Assembly (NCBI GenBank): GCA_031002005.1
Contig: JARYHS010006964.1
Coordinates: forward strand, 4,402,001-4,466,000
Reading direction: 5' to 3'
DNA length: 64,000 nucleotides
Source: Vandiemenella viatica
Taxonomy: Eukaryota; Arthropoda; Insecta; Orthoptera; Morabidae
Part shown: one piece after another, positions 34,746 to 47,689 of the stretch
Position numbering within the stretch: position 1 is the stretch's first letter
Layout of the letters: each line of letters opens with the position of its first letter
Program-made: the position numbers and the translations under genes
The notes under the pieces: generated by a model
Seen by the model: only the letters and a program-made list of their open reading frames with translations
What the model was told of the DNA's origin: nothing
Database searches by the model: none

Positions 34746-36530
34746 TTAAGGAAGCTATTTTTGTTAAATTTGAAAAGAAAGATGGATTGTTTTTAATTAA
34801 AAAAGTAAAATAAAAATCAAATTTTTCTTGCCTCTTGTCACGTGACCGAAAACAGTCTTGGATTGGAGATTGCTTTAGTGACGTCACATGCCGGTACGCG
34901 CTACAGCCCCGGATGGAGTGTTTCCCGCTATCCAAGTTTTCAACTATTTGTTGCTGGTTACCTCTTGTTAATAATGAGATTTTGCGTTGAATATAAAATG
35001 AAGATCAATTTGTAGAAGCCTACAACAGAAAAATACTGTAAATTATTTGTCGGACTAGCTACAGAAACAACCATTGACTTTTATTCTACGGTGCTTGAGA
35101 ATGTAATCACTTCAATTCGAGAATTATTTATATTTAAACTGGAAGTTAGAAATTAACATAAATCCTTCATAAGAATGACTAAAATTTTAAATTAAATTAG
35201 TTTTTTAGCAGATATTTTCAACAAAAATGAAGTGCAGTATAATGTAAGCACAACAGTTAAATAACTGGATGTTATGGACAACATTTCTTAACTGCGGATA
35301 AATAATTATAGATAAATAATATTTTTGCGTTCACTTCAACCAACATAGAAACTGTGATGTTTAAGTGTTCACTATTAACGAGAAGAAAAGTAACAATGCC
35401 ATGGTGTCCAGGTAGCTGCAGGGTTAAAGAATGGTATAGGAATTTGAAGATCCTTTATTCGAACCTTGATTAGGATAATATTTTATTCGTGTGTACATTT
35501 TTTTTCTGTTTGCCGTTTATTGCTTTACAAAATCTTGTTTTTATGAGAAGAAGTATAAAATGTCATGCAACCATTTGAAACATATATTGCTGTCATACAA
35601 GAAAACTTTGATAAAAACATAACCTCCTGTTTTTAATTTTGAAACATACCAGAGATAAATGATCATTACAACAAAACCCAAGGACTCGGCGGTGAATTTA
35701 TTTTAACAATAACATTGCACGCTAATCTCGCAATAATTCCGGAACGCTTTGAATACTTTTTGTTGGAATTTTTACATGACGATACAACTGTATGTTGCCT
35801 TTCTGACATAAATGCATCTATTTAAGCGATATTTACTTTTAATGCGCAAGTAATTTTCGTTTCTTTAAAAACTTTTTATAGGTGTGCAAGTTTCAGTTTG
35901 GGATCTTTTTTGGTTATGTCTCCAACGTCTATAATACTCTTGCTATCCAAAAACTTGTGAAACATTCGGAAAAAAATTAATGTTTTGGTGGATTTTAGAA
36001 AAAGAATATGCTGTGCTACCAACAGCAACTAGTATCTAAAGAAAACGCTCAAAAATAACAAAACATATTCCAAAGCGAAATCGAACCTAAGAACCCTAAC
36101 TTTACTGATACTCACCTTAAACATCGTACTACATTATCTCAAAGAAATTATGGTGCTTTTTATATTTACAGTAAATGATATGAGACTTAGACGCAATGTC
36201 GTCTGGGTTTCTATGAGCAAGTTGCAGCGACTTTTTTTTCTATTTCAGCTAATGCGGAAACACTTATGATTATTTGGAGAGTTTTTATTGTTGAGGTTGT
36301 AGATTGATGTACTACACACTATTTACAAACCATATTTCCAACAATTTATACACAAATTCAGAGAAACAAACCAAACGTTCCTTACGTAGAGTGAGCGCCT
36401 GCTGGCGTGTGACATCACGAGTGTCGTTGGCCCGCACCAGGCAGCAAAGGAGCGTTTTGGCGGGCTTTCAAATCCTCTAAATTTTAACATTGAATTTTAC
36501 GGAAATAAACTTTTTAGTCAAAAAATAATT
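34746..36530. mobile_element. Possible DNA transposon with diverged inverted ends
   Basis: A block at 34878-34904 (AGTGACGTCACATGCC, GGTACGCGC) resembles the reverse complement of 36390-36415 (GTGATGTCACACGCCAG, AGGCGCT). Inside, two tRNA-like heads face each other: 35408-35475 on plus (CCAGGTAGCTGCAGGGTTAA, TTATTCGAACC) and 36130-36065 on minus (TTAGGTTCGATTTC). The symmetry suggests one palindromic element, but the arms are too diverged to set ends. Confidence 0.3.
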
Positions 36531-38200
36531 AGTTTTCGGTAAATAACGTGTATCAATAAACTATTTAAAACCATTTTCAAAAAAATAGTCAAATAGCCAA
36601 TTTTGTTAATTGCAGAGTATATATGCAGATTAAGGGTGAATAAGAATTTTTCCTGATAATTTGCAAATACAAGAAGCAAAATCGCTACATATATGAGCTG
36701 AAACAATCTAATTTGAATGTGTAGATAGTAACATGTACAACAATGATAACACCAGTAGAGATATGCAGAATAAACATGAGGAATTTGTGATTTGATAACA
36801 GCCTCTATGATGGGTCTCACAGTCACAGGCAAAGTCAGGGATGGTTCATTTAAGGATGTGGTGGAGGTCAAAGTATGTATAATGAAGAGTGGATGGACAT
36901 TTACAAATGGTGACTACTTTAAGTGGTGCACAATATATTACATGCACTAACTTTGGAAGAAAATGGAGAGTTTATAAATTGTCGATCCATTCATCCAATA
37001 GATTTCAAAAGAAATTACATGAATCTGGATCTTACTGCTTGCAAATTATAAGAAGAGGACATATATACCTAGAAGATAGTGAGGATAAAGCAATTCCAAT
37101 GAATACGACACTTATCATTTGTTCAAAGAAATAGTTCTATAACAATTATAGTCAACTGAAAGGAGAAGAGAGGATCATGTCAAATAAGGCTCTGTGCAAT
37201 AAGAAAATAACCTCAGCAAAATTATCATTCAGAAATTCAATATTGCGAGTGATGAATAATAACTTATCTGACCACATACTATTGTCACAAATACTTTAAC
37301 TAATAGTTAAGGAAATATACTCAAATATTTTACGTTGGTAGAAGCTATCGGGTACAAGGACTTCAACTAAATAATGAGATTTCTAGGGAAAGAAGTTACT
37401 GGAAATAGTAGTTAGATTGTAGGTATGTCCCCATTGTGACTAAAAAAATGAGAGTATATTGAGGGAACTGCTAACATTATAAGAATAGAATGTTTTACCA
37501 TCAAAGTAAATGTATACACTTTTATAGCAGAAATGAATTCTTTGGGTATGGGATGATACCTGAAGGCATGGAGCAAAGAAAAGAGAGGAGACCACGTAAG
37601 GGACCTTCTCCATACAACGAAGTGACGCCGAGAGGAGAGCGGTGGGGTAGGGAGGCCACCATATTGGTAGGGTCAAGAAACACAGGGAATGTATATGGAA
37701 CGGAAGAATTTCTTCGTTTCTAACCTTCGCATTACTAATAATGAGATCTTATGAGGTCACATTTATAAATACACTAACTGATATAACCTATAGACATTAG
37801 AATTTAAGGAAAACAAGCTGCTAAATAATTTTTGATAGGAATTTTGTATGCCGAAACAGAACTTTTTTTCTCCCTACAGTCGCAAAAAAATACAAAAAGA
37901 CCTAAGCATAATATTGCAATTTCAAATAGATTAGATAGTTGTTCAAATAGATTATATTTACCACATTCTATTTCAGTAAGTTTAATCTTTTCAAAATCTT
38001 TGATGAGAAATTACAAAATCAAGAAAAATAGGACTAGACCTATTTACAAGCAGAAGCAAGTCCTATTTAAAATAGCCTAGATGAATGGTTAGGACTTTAA
38101 AACAACTGAAACCTTCAAAAGAATTAATGGTTTATTCAGAAAATATTGCACTGGATTTCGATAGACCTATTTAAATTAGTCAGCAGCCATCAGTGCAAGG
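36531..38200. other. Intergenic, nothing recognised
   Basis: Scattered open frames up to 117 codons have no domain resemblance. A GC-richer patch at 37560-37690 is unexplained. Confidence 0.4.
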
Positions 38201-38216
38201 GAAGTCTATTATTACT

Positions 38217-38405
38217 GTGGCTCCACAATCTGATGATATATATATATATATACATTGCTTCGTTCTCGAGATATACTGTTAGGTCGAAATGTGGCCTGGA
38301 CCAAAAGTAAAGAGAACTAAGTGAGATATCAAAAAATTGTGTTTTTTTACTTTCAATTAGTTTCGTTAAGTTACATAAGTATTCATCATCAGATTATGGC
38401 GCCAC
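38217..38405. repeat. Family D element, palindromic form
   Basis: GTGGCTCCACAATCTGATGA at 38217 is mirrored by TCATCAGATTATGGCGCCAC at 38386. Both arms carry family D sequence (TTCTCGAGATATACTG, GGTCGAAATGTGGCCTGGAC on one arm; TGAGATATCAAAAAATTG reversed on the other). A short (TA)n lies at 38239-38254. It is related to the tandem array at 20640-21170, of which it looks like a head-to-head arrangement. Confidence 0.65.
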
Positions 38406-40495
38406 GGTAATGATAGAACTGGCCAGGGCAATTATCTTGCTACATACATCAAAAGTCGCAAGCTTGCTTCACTTACAAGGTGCTCAACAAGTAACTAATA
38501 AGAAATAATTGTTACTTATACTATAAAAAGAATATTCTGCAACAGGTTGCATTTCAACCTAATCACAATTTGACTTAATGTTGCAGCAAAAAAGTTAAAC
38601 GATGCAAATACAACTAAACACTTGAAACGTATTGCGGATTACATTACGATTCCTAGATTGCATATTACAAATTATCACAATTAATTTCATCATACACTTT
38701 CAATATAAATTAGGTACAACTGGACTAAAGTACATAGAATAATGTATTCACTTCATTGTGATGTAAACTTGATCCACATGTGAAAAATAGAAAGATAAAA
38801 TGGTTTTCTGGATGAACAAGTATTTTATAACACCGTCGTCCTATTCCAAGCTTTGAATAAACTTCTTTAACAGGCACTGTAAATCTGATGTCATCTATAA
38901 TGTCTTGCAGACATCAAATTACAAACACTTCAAGAACAATAATTACTTACCTATGGAATGTTATTCCAGGTTGTTTTTTACTTGTTCTGTTTGTGCAACC
39001 ATAAGCAACACAATTTGGCATTGCAACATAGCTCGAAATATCCAAACATGAAATGTTCACAGCAGGAAGGTAATGAAAACAGACCAATGTTTTGAATTGA
39101 CGAAGATTGAGGCTGTGCATGCGCAGTCAGCTCTGGAGTTTACAAGCTGCTTTGCAGTTTAAGCGACACCTTGTCTCTTCTCGTTTTCTACCTCCATGCC
39201 TGAAGGTGTTGCAATGATCAAAGATCTCCCAGTGCCAGAGAAAAACCCAACTAAAGATTTTCTTGAGGCTATGTGGGTGTCACTGGAAGTTTATATGTGA
39301 CCCAATCTTAAGAGCACTTATTAGAATTAGAAAACAAGAACTCCTTATGGATGCGGATTTATGAATGTAAAGAAGACTTCTGTAAAATTAAAAGAAATTG
39401 TTGAAATAGAATTTATTATCACACCCTAATACAGATTTAGACATCGTTCGCAACTGGTATTTCTCCTGCAGACTCAAAAATGAAACAATAAGACTATATG
39501 AAAGTGGAACCATTGGACTATTGTATTTGTCAGTAAAACATTGGGATCAGACGAACTGGATTATAGCATGACGGAAAAGAGGCTTTTGTCATTATATGGA
39601 ACTATGTAGAAGTGTAGGTACATATATCTAAGAGCATTATTTTTATGTACCATAAAGCTCTGACTACACAAGTGTGCCTATCTGTATGATTTGCTTGGCC
39701 TTTGTTTTGTAAAATATATTTATCAGCCAAAAAGAAGTAAGTAAATAACAAAATGGTGCATGCGTTCAAGTTAAGAAGAAAAAGCTGCAGCTTAGATCCT
39801 TACAGAAAAGAAGAGTTAGCTTTAATAGGAAAACATAATATGAGGACATGATACAGTGGCTCTGACATATATGGAGATTACAACACAATTAAAATGATAG
39901 ATCGTTATCAGTAAAACTCAAACTGCAAGGAAAAGTAGGGAAAATATTAGTTTGCTATAAATATCAGATAGAACTTTGAGAAGTATATATATATCTAAGA
40001 ACACTATTTTTATAATAGCAAAAAAACAATAATAATTGGAAACTACAGATAGCCAAAAATTTTACAAAATTAATTTCTGGCCAATTAAGTTATGGCTACT
40101 ATAATTATACTAAATTCCAGTATACCCTAGGAAGAAATTTATATTTTAATTACATGACAAATGAGAGAATACCAAACTTTTGTCAGCCAGTGAGATGTGC
40201 CAGAAGTTTAAAGAGTACACCTTTCTCAGACCAAGTTAATGTTAGGGAATTAGATTTTGTCCATATATGCAGACACCTCATAGCATTAGGAGTGGTACAG
40301 TAAGCGTCATTACAGACAAATATTTCAAATACTTCAAACCAATTTATTTGAAGGAACCCACGAATAAGTCAACAGCCATATCTATATTAGGTGAAGGAGA
40401 AAAAATTTCCGATGATGCTCCTCCCTGAATAAAATGATGGAAAAGGAATACATTGAATCTATTCAACATCTTTTTTATGTTTATATGTTTCAGTA
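38406..40495. other. Family D flank, then unassigned DNA
   Basis: To about 38670 there is weak similarity with 21171-21490. Beyond that no gene, element or inverted repeat could be supported. Confidence 0.4.
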
Positions 40496-40499
40496 ATGC

Positions 40500-40610
40500 G
40501 AATTTCATTAGTGGCAGGAAAGGATTGGAAACTATGAACTGGAAGGAATTCAGCCATGTCCGTTTTTAGGAAACATCCTAAAATCAGGATGACAGAAGAC
40601 ATAATCAACA
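40500..40610 (-). mobile_element. SINE family A, copy 4 (partial)
   Basis: Plus-strand text shows TTCATTAGTGGCAGGAAAGG, then GGAAGGAATTCAGCCATG, then AAATCAGGATGACAGAAGAC. This is the body of the family seen at 19780-20012, in the same orientation. The tRNA-like head is missing. Confidence 0.6.
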
Positions 40611-43358
40611 CTACTCCACATGAATCTACTTCCTTATCTTCTCATGACCCAGTGTTACAGAAATTATCACTCATTTGAAAGATAATTTATGGAATTTGCA
40701 GGTGAGAGAAACATCAGAAATAGACAGAATGTCTTTGAAGCTGTTTAGTATGGCAAGAAAAAAGGGGTTAGATATTTTAGCATCATTAAAAAAGTATCTT
40801 TTGCTATATTACTTTGTAGCCAAATTTTAGGTTTCAAACTCTCCAACATACACTCATAAATAGCTATTTTATTTAATTTTAGAGCAATTTTTTCTAGAAT
40901 TAAAAATCACTTATCGAAATTTTAATTTCAGTCTGGTGGAAAGCCCCATTCATTATGCCTCTTTTTCCACATAAGTTGAAGGCAGGAAGTCTTAGAGCAA
41001 ATATACGTGATATTGCACAAAAAGTTTGTTAGATGAAGAACTGTTGAGATCGATGATTTGTCTTATATATTAGCTAAACTATTTTTAACAGAAATTTTCA
41101 TTCACTGACATATCATTTTTATATGTTTTATTCAAACTCATCACATTTAAAAGGACTTCCACAGAAATTAGTAATATTTTTGTTTCTGTCCAGATTTACC
41201 TTGTGTTTTGTGGAAAAATTTCGTATTTAAGATTTTGAAAGACAAATGTGAATACCATAGATACCACTAATTACTTTATAGTTGAATTGGTTAAATGAAG
41301 TAATATTCCAGTAATCTTCAAGATGTTTCACATAATTCTTCAATTTTTAAAAATTTTGGATCAAAGATTGGAGATTTTCAACTCGTTTATCTGACAATAT
41401 ATTTTAGAGAGGTCGAAATTAATGATTGTCCCTATTTAAAAATCTCCATATAAGGCAGTATTTCATACCTCGTATGCTGATCTTTTCATCATTACTTATT
41501 TTTTGTAATAACTGAATCATATTGAACTTGCAAGATATGTAAAAATTAGTGGGTTCTGAATTTTTGGTATAAAATCATTGTAATAAAGCTCTTTTGGTAT
41601 ATAAGAATACAACCGTTTTACCTAGAACAAATTAGTAAATTATTTCAATGGTTACTGATTCAGTTACTAATTTAAGTGCTATCTCAACCAAAGTCAACTA
41701 GTTATGGCACAATCTTAAAGTAGACCCATTGTGCTATAGCACAGATATTGTCTCTGATGCTAGTGTTATTATCAGCAAGTGATTTCCCATAATTAACATT
41801 AATTTAAATTAATTTTTGTTGATAGTGTAACAGTGGCAAAGGTTTTTGATTGGGGATATGTATTACATGTGGCTCACAAAGGTCTGTCAGCCAGAGAGAG
41901 CATTCCAACTACCATTACCTTCAGTAATATAGATGTAACCATTTTATTATTAAAACTGTGTATTACAAAAACAGTGGGTAAGGAGTATTTTAAAGTATAA
42001 ATATTTGTGTGTGTAAATGGCAGCAAGATTAAAATGTGGTGAAAATTTTATTCAAACATGTACAGCAAAGATGTATCACTACAAACTGCATATAAAACTA
42101 TGTGCAATCTTCCATCTGTTCCTACACTGAGCTAATCACTTCCTCCAAACACAGCATTAAAACCTATGTCGTCAAATATTCGTTTAATCCTCTCTAAATA
42201 GTATATTGCTTTAACTGTTCCAAAACTAAATAATTAGACATATCTCAAAACAATCTGTCTCTACTTTCAGTGATACTCCTCTTTAAACTTCCTTCTTCCT
42301 TTATTTTCAAATCCATTTTGCGTTATACTATCAGGAAATTTATTTTTGGTCAGTGCTGAGTTAAAAAGTGCAATTTTAAGTTGCTGGGAACAAAGTGAGG
42401 CCTGGTGCAGCTGCTTCCTTTTATCGTGGCTACAAGCTGGTGGTCGTGGCGAACCACTAACACTCAAACCGTGTGAACATGTATCGATTGCAAAAACGTA
42501 ATAAAGTCTGGTAAACTGTGGTGAAAGTGAACAATGATGTGAAGATTTATTCATGTTTCAAATATATTATATCATGGCCTTTCTAGAAGAAACTAGTAGT
42601 ACTGGTATTGTGGAGAAAAAGTAACCCAGAGATGTTGGAAAGAAGTTAAGGGCCAACATAATACTGCGAGAACAGGACTGCATAATTTCCAATTACTATG
42701 TGTGTTGCAACACTTAAATAAGGAGGTTAAATTTTTGCTCCCTGAGAAAAATGGCTGTGTGTCATAGTCATCTGCATGATATAGCGTGAAAAATATTTCT
42801 GGAATAACCAGTTAATCAACAGAGTTGGTACAAAGTTGTTTTGTTTATACTCGAGCTACAACCGGAGTTTAGGTTTGAAAGTGACAGACATCAAACTGTG
42901 GAACCTATTTTCATGAAACTTATAGCCCGATGGTACATATTACATGTGGTACATTTTGAAACATTTTGTGCATACTAATTTTTTTGGAATTAATAACAAG
43001 TCAAAAGAGGTGTCATATATACATATATATCACATTTGCAGAATTTAAGTCTTTGTTAAAATAAATGGTTTAGTGTTGATGGATGCTTTACAACCACAAT
43101 GCAATAACCATATAACATAACAACAGAAATACAATTAAGAGATGCACACATAATGTTACAGTGTTACATCAAAAAACGCATAAATTCATGCAAAATCTTA
43201 GTTTATACTCAATGTTTGTGTGTATTAATACATATTTCCAAGAGGCACCTCTACAGGGGCTCTATGAGAATACAACTGAAAGGAGAGTTCAAGGAATTGA
43301 GTAACACAATTCACTGGCAGATAATGGAATGGGAATGACTTAACTGAGTCATTAGAAA
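40611..43358. other. AT-rich intergenic DNA, nothing recognised
   Basis: No open frame with protein resemblance, no inverted repeat and no tandem array noticed. Confidence 0.4.
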
Positions 43359-43366
43359 CATTATGC

Positions 43367-44232
43367 GGGTAATATCTAGATCACGATACCGCTGCAACCA
43401 CTTTGCGCCTCGCAATGTGAACACTTCCCGATGGGGAGTATGACGTCACTGTGTTTCCGTGTGTGCTGTTTTCAGCCTTCGATCGATTTCAGAAAACATG
43501 TTACGCCATAAAACGTAACCAACAGTAATAATAATAATAAAATTTACGCATTGAAAAAGTTAAAGAAAATTATTACTTGCACAGTTAATAATATTATTAA
43601 AATAGGTACAACATTCCAAACAAATAATTGATATCATTCATTAGCGTTATTAGTCACAATTCCATTGATTTGTATTTGATTTCGTTCTTCTATATTTCCT
43701 CGCGTGGCTGAAGTTGTTATTAAAATCATTTATACGAAATAAAATATTTATAAAACAAGATTTCGTCAATAACCGTTTGCTTTTAGGTTGAAACGCAGCC
43801 TGGACCATACTAATAGTGACAGATACTATTTGGAAATTGGGTATCGGCAATATCGTGTGCGACGGTCACGTTTCACTATGGTCCAGGCTGCATTAAGACG
43901 TAAACAGCGATAGATACGACACAGAAATAGAAATTAGGTATCCGCAATAAGGTGTTTGATAGTTACGTTTCATTGTGGTCCAGGGTGCATCAAAACCTCA
44001 TCGCTAATTTTATTCCTGTACTACTGGTGCAAAATTAACGATTTCTCGATATGATTCGTATTAGTGATGGACTACTTTCCGTGCAAGACCCTAGTTAGTG
44101 ACATTTAAAGCTGACAGCGGAACCTATACATCAAATTCAGCAAGGTGGTGACGTCATACTGTCTCCATCCGGAAGTGTTTACGTCGCAATGCGGTAAGTG
44201 GTTGCAGCGGTATCGCAATCTAGATATTACCC
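43367..44232. mobile_element. 866-bp non-autonomous DNA transposon
   Basis: Terminal inverted repeats of about 85 bp: both ends begin GGGTAATATCTAGA and continue CGATACCGCTGCAACCACTT, then ACACTTCC and TATGACGTCAC. Flanks are CATTATGC (43359-43366) and AATAATGC (44233-44240), an 8-bp duplication with two mismatches. The terminus and duplication length match the MITE at 6936-7285 (GGGTWWTATCTA). The interior holds two ~100-bp direct units (near 43832 and 43925) with TTTCACTATGGTCCAGGCTG blocks, and an inverted GCAGCCTGGACCAT at 43795, but no transposase. Confidence 0.88.
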
Positions 44233-44240
44233 AATAATGC

Positions 44241-44940
44241 TAATCAGCACAGGATTTATACCGGGAAACCAAAACAGCTTCACGGAAATAACCACACAGC
44301 ACGTCACAACCGATGATATTCTCAGTGATCAATCAGATTAAACTGAATGTGATGCCCCAATGCTGAGTGACCAAAACAGAAATAACTACATTCTGTTAAT
44401 GTTGGAAAGAAATTATTCCCACATTACTACACTACAAATCCATGATAAGTGTTCGAAATCTGTAATCGAACAGTTCAGACAGTAGTAAAACAAACTTGTT
44501 TAGGTAGAACTAGTGTAACACTGCGACTTTGTGCAGACAAACATGCTGAGACAGCAATGTCGATAAATACGAATGTACTCAAGTAAACTGTATATTAATT
44601 AAGGTTGTAGGCGTAACACGTACTGATTGAAGTCAATTAAAAATAACCAAATAAACCACAACACACTCTAGTCTGCCATTTGCCGAAAAGTGAAAAGCAA
44701 TGCTTTTCGATAAACAGGTTAGAGTTGCACACCTACCTCTAGCTTACTGCAGTCAACTCAGTGGATCCAAGTCGCACTGTTTAATCGTATAACAAGCATA
44801 ACATTACTACAACAGAGCAAGTTCAACCACTAAACAGCTGGTAGCAAACGATGCAAAGAGTCTACACGTCGAAGACTGAACATTCAGCTATCTGCGTAAT
44901 AGCGGAGACTGAATCAATGCATGATATAGTTTCAATCTGT
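44241..44940. other. Intergenic, nothing recognised
   Basis: No reading frame or element identified. The stretch ends at a T run that starts the RTE fragment. Confidence 0.4.
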
Positions 44941-44941
44941 G

Positions 44942-45043
44942 TTTTTTTTTTTTATCCCTTTCTATTTTGTGCTAACTTTTTCATTTCAATATACCCCTCA
45001 TAACCCACGTCCTCAATTATCAGCTTCATATATTCTAATCTCT
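44942..45043 (-). mobile_element. RTE LINE 3' fragment (distal half)
   Basis: The reverse complement matches 33378-33470 of the RTE element (AGATTAGAATATATGAAG, AATTGAGGACGTGGGTT, GTTAGCACA) and ends in an A run. It is the continuation of the fragment at 45959-46210, interrupted by a family B LINE. Confidence 0.8.
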
Positions 45044-45066
45044 GCGCACAAAATCGGAATATCACT

Positions 45067-45957
45067 GCAGATGACATAATGCTGTATAAAAGAATCGAAA
45101 CGATAGAGGATTGTAAACAGTTGCAGGGTGATCTTGACAGGATATCTAGTTGGGTTGGTAAACATGGGATGAAGATAAATGCAAAGAGAGGTCAGCTAAT
45201 TAGATACACAAATAAAAAACAAAAGGTTAATTATGAATATAAGGTGGGGAAAGACTTGCTTGCTGAAGACTTGAAATGCAAATATCTTGGAATTACTTTT
45301 GATAACAAACTTAACTGGGCAGGACACATAGGACAGGTGGTAGGAAAAGGTTTCAAAGTTCTGCACTTGTTGGAGAGAGTGATGAGGGGATGTACGAGAG
45401 AAGTCAAGGAATTGGGTTACAAAACTTTGGTCAGACCATTGCTCGAATATGGTAGTGTAGTATGGGACCCTCATTTTACGTATCAAATGCAGGAGTTGGA
45501 GAGGGTGCAAAGAAGGGCTGCTAGATTTGTTTCTGGAAATTATCGCAGAATGCAATCAGTGACGGATATGATAAAGGAGATGGAATGGGATTCATTGCAA
45601 GACAGGAGGAGGGTCATGGGAGTGTACAGGGCATATACTGGCGATGAGGCATGGAAAGATATTGCAATAGGTATGAAAACTAGTGCATGGAAGGGAAAAG
45701 ATGACCATGACCTCAAGCTGGCACTCGATTTCAGGCACAAGGGTGTGGGAAGATTCTCTTTTTAGGTAAGGGTGTCAGGCATTGGAATGAGTTACCAAGA
45801 GAAATGATGAATAATTTACCGAAAATTTTGAAAGAATTTAAAGATAAAATTTGTAGAGGGCAAATGTAGGTAGGTGCAGGATAGGGGGAAGATGGGTGTG
45901 TAGGGAAATTGCCACCGGAGCCTGTGCTCCATTGCAATTAAATTAAATTAAAAAAAA
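45067..45957 (+). mobile_element. LINE family B1 copy inserted in RTE
   Basis: It is 5'-truncated at the RT catalytic box (first bases GCAGATGACATAATGCTG correspond to 52380 of the long copy) and runs to the family 3' end CCGGAGCCTGTGCTCCATTG plus an ATTAA-type tail. The frame is open for 228 codons from 45079 to 45765, then shifts by one base before the last stretch. High identity to the copy at 50.7-53.3 kb suggests recent insertion. A 22-bp filler separates its 5' end from the RTE sequence. Confidence 0.88.
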
Positions 45958-45958
45958 T

Positions 45959-46210
45959 TAACCAATCCAGCATGTCTCAATATATGACCTACCAGCCTGT
46001 CTGTTTCTTCCACAAACTTCTTTCCCCATCCACAATTTCCAAAACTCTTTCGTTTCGTACTTTACCGTCCACTTAATTTCAGCATACTTCTGTAGTACCA
46101 CATTTCAAATGCTTCAATTTTCCTTCTTTCTGGTATTCCTAAAATCCATGCTTGGCTGCCTTAAGTTTCAGTCCATGTATCCCTCCGCAGTCCACAAAGA
46201 GACAAAGCAT
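45959..46210 (-). mobile_element. RTE LINE fragment (proximal half)
   Basis: The reverse complement corresponds to about 33120-33330 of the RTE element (TGGATTTTAGGAATACCAG, ATTGAAGCATTTGAAATG, GTCATATATTGAGACATG). Together with 44942-45043 it forms one RTE copy split by the family B LINE; about 50 bp at the break are missing. Confidence 0.8.
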
Positions 46211-46447
46211 TTAACTCACTGACCTATACGATTTTTTATTTATTTATTTATCTGGAAAAAATAATGGTATAATCTTTTACAGAAATTACTCATTTCGCAA
46301 AATCAGTGAAATATTATTTGTTATTATGTTTGTTCCTGCGTTAAGCTGTGGATATTCCTACTGAAATCAGTCCCATAACACTGTTTAAATACAATTAGGA
46401 CAAGAGGCCAGTGCTCCATGTAACATTTAATGAAAAGAATCCAAGGA

Positions 46448-46790
46448 CTGATATGATAAAGGAGCTGGGTTGGGAGTCATTGGAGGGTGAAGGAGAGTGC
46501 TGGGAATGTACAGGCATATGTTGGTGATGGGGCTTGGAGGGATATTGGTCAAAGAATTAGGAATAGTGCATGGAAGGGGAAAGGCGACCATGACCACAAG
46601 CTGGCGCTCGATTTCATGCATAAGGGAGTGAAAACACTTTCTTTTCTTGGTCAGGGATTGGAACAAATTACCAAGTGTAGTGATGAATAATTTTCCAAAA
46701 ACGCTTAAGGAATTTAAAATTAAAATTTGTAAATCATAATAGTAAATGGGGGAGGAATTTAACACTCCAATTATAAAAGAAAATTTAAAT
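46448..46790 (+). mobile_element. LINE family B2 3' fragment
   Basis: It starts at ACTGATATGATAAAGGAGCT and ends with AAATCATAATAGTAAATGGG and GGAATTTAACACTCC. The body AATAGTGCATGGAAGGGGAA is shared with other family B copies, and the 3' end matches that at 15480-15530, subfamily B2. The deletions and frameshifts leave no coding capacity. Confidence 0.85.
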
Positions 46791-46799
46791 ATATAAGAG

Positions 46800-47290
46800 G
46801 CACTGAATATTTACCATGCCTAACATTATTATTATTATCTGGATTGCGTGGCGGAATGGATATTCGATGCCTATTGTCGGTGATATGCACAGCATAAGAG
46901 CCTTCCAAACTGTAACGACCAGACACGCTCTGATGATAGCCGTCACTCACAAACTAATGACGCGTAAACATGTCTTCCACTAAACAGTAAGTTGCAGCTT
47001 TGATTGCCTGCTCACGGAAGCTGTGAATATATTGTAATTCAGTTCTACCACACAGAATTTACCTTGCTCAAATATGCATATCACATTCTCCCGATTTACT
47101 TTGATTTAATACTCACTAACCTAGTTGAACCCATGGATGCTGCCTTCCCGTTGCAACGCCATTTAAAACAGAGTGCTTCTAGTTATTTTGCGAGAAAATT
47201 TACTGAGGACAGGGATAGCGATTATAATAATAATAGTTGATAAAAATGCTATGGAGCGCCCGCTGCGATGCCAATCTCCATACACACCCG
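46800..47290. other. Intergenic, nothing recognised
   Basis: Short open frames only. An ATT microsatellite (46827-46838) and an AAT one near 47224 are present. Confidence 0.4.
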
Positions 47291-47292
47291 TC

Positions 47293-47527
47293 CAGTGGCG
47301 GATCCAGGATTTGGTTTTGGGGGGGGGCTAGGATTTGGTTTGGGGGGGGGGACTTGACTCGGGGGAGGAGGGGTTTACCGACAAAATCTCATATTTCAGA
47401 TTGCCGCCCTTATAAAAACAGTACAGCAAAAAAAAAAAGGTCTCCAAAATCCATGTTGTCAGGTGTGACCTTGGTACTTGGGGGGGGGAGCTTCAGCCCC
47501 CTAGCCCCCCCCCCCCCGGGATCCGTG
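47293..47527. mobile_element. hAT-like MITE with G/C homopolymers
   Basis: The left end CAGTGGCGGATCCAGGATTT is a familiar hAT-MITE terminus. The right end reads CACGGATCC inward on the minus strand, consistent with the same terminus after a 4-bp loss. Flanking ACCCGTC (47286-47292 and 47528-47534) gives seven matching bases of an expected 8-bp duplication. Long G runs near the left end and C runs near the right end pair across the element. There is no coding capacity. Confidence 0.75.
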
Positions 47528-47689
47528 ACCCGTCTGTATACTTTCCTCTTACCACACACTATTGCACTCTACTATTTTTTAATTCAAATTCTTTCAGTGT
47601 TTTTGGGTAATTATTCATCATTTCTCTTCGTAATTTATTCCTACACCCTTTTCTACGAAATGAAATTTTCCCACACCCTTAGAAATAAG

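Noticed and set aside
36518..36871. 117-codon hydrophobic frame
   Set aside because: AT-rich DNA readily gives Phe/Leu/Ile-rich frames; there is no family resemblance or conserved pattern.
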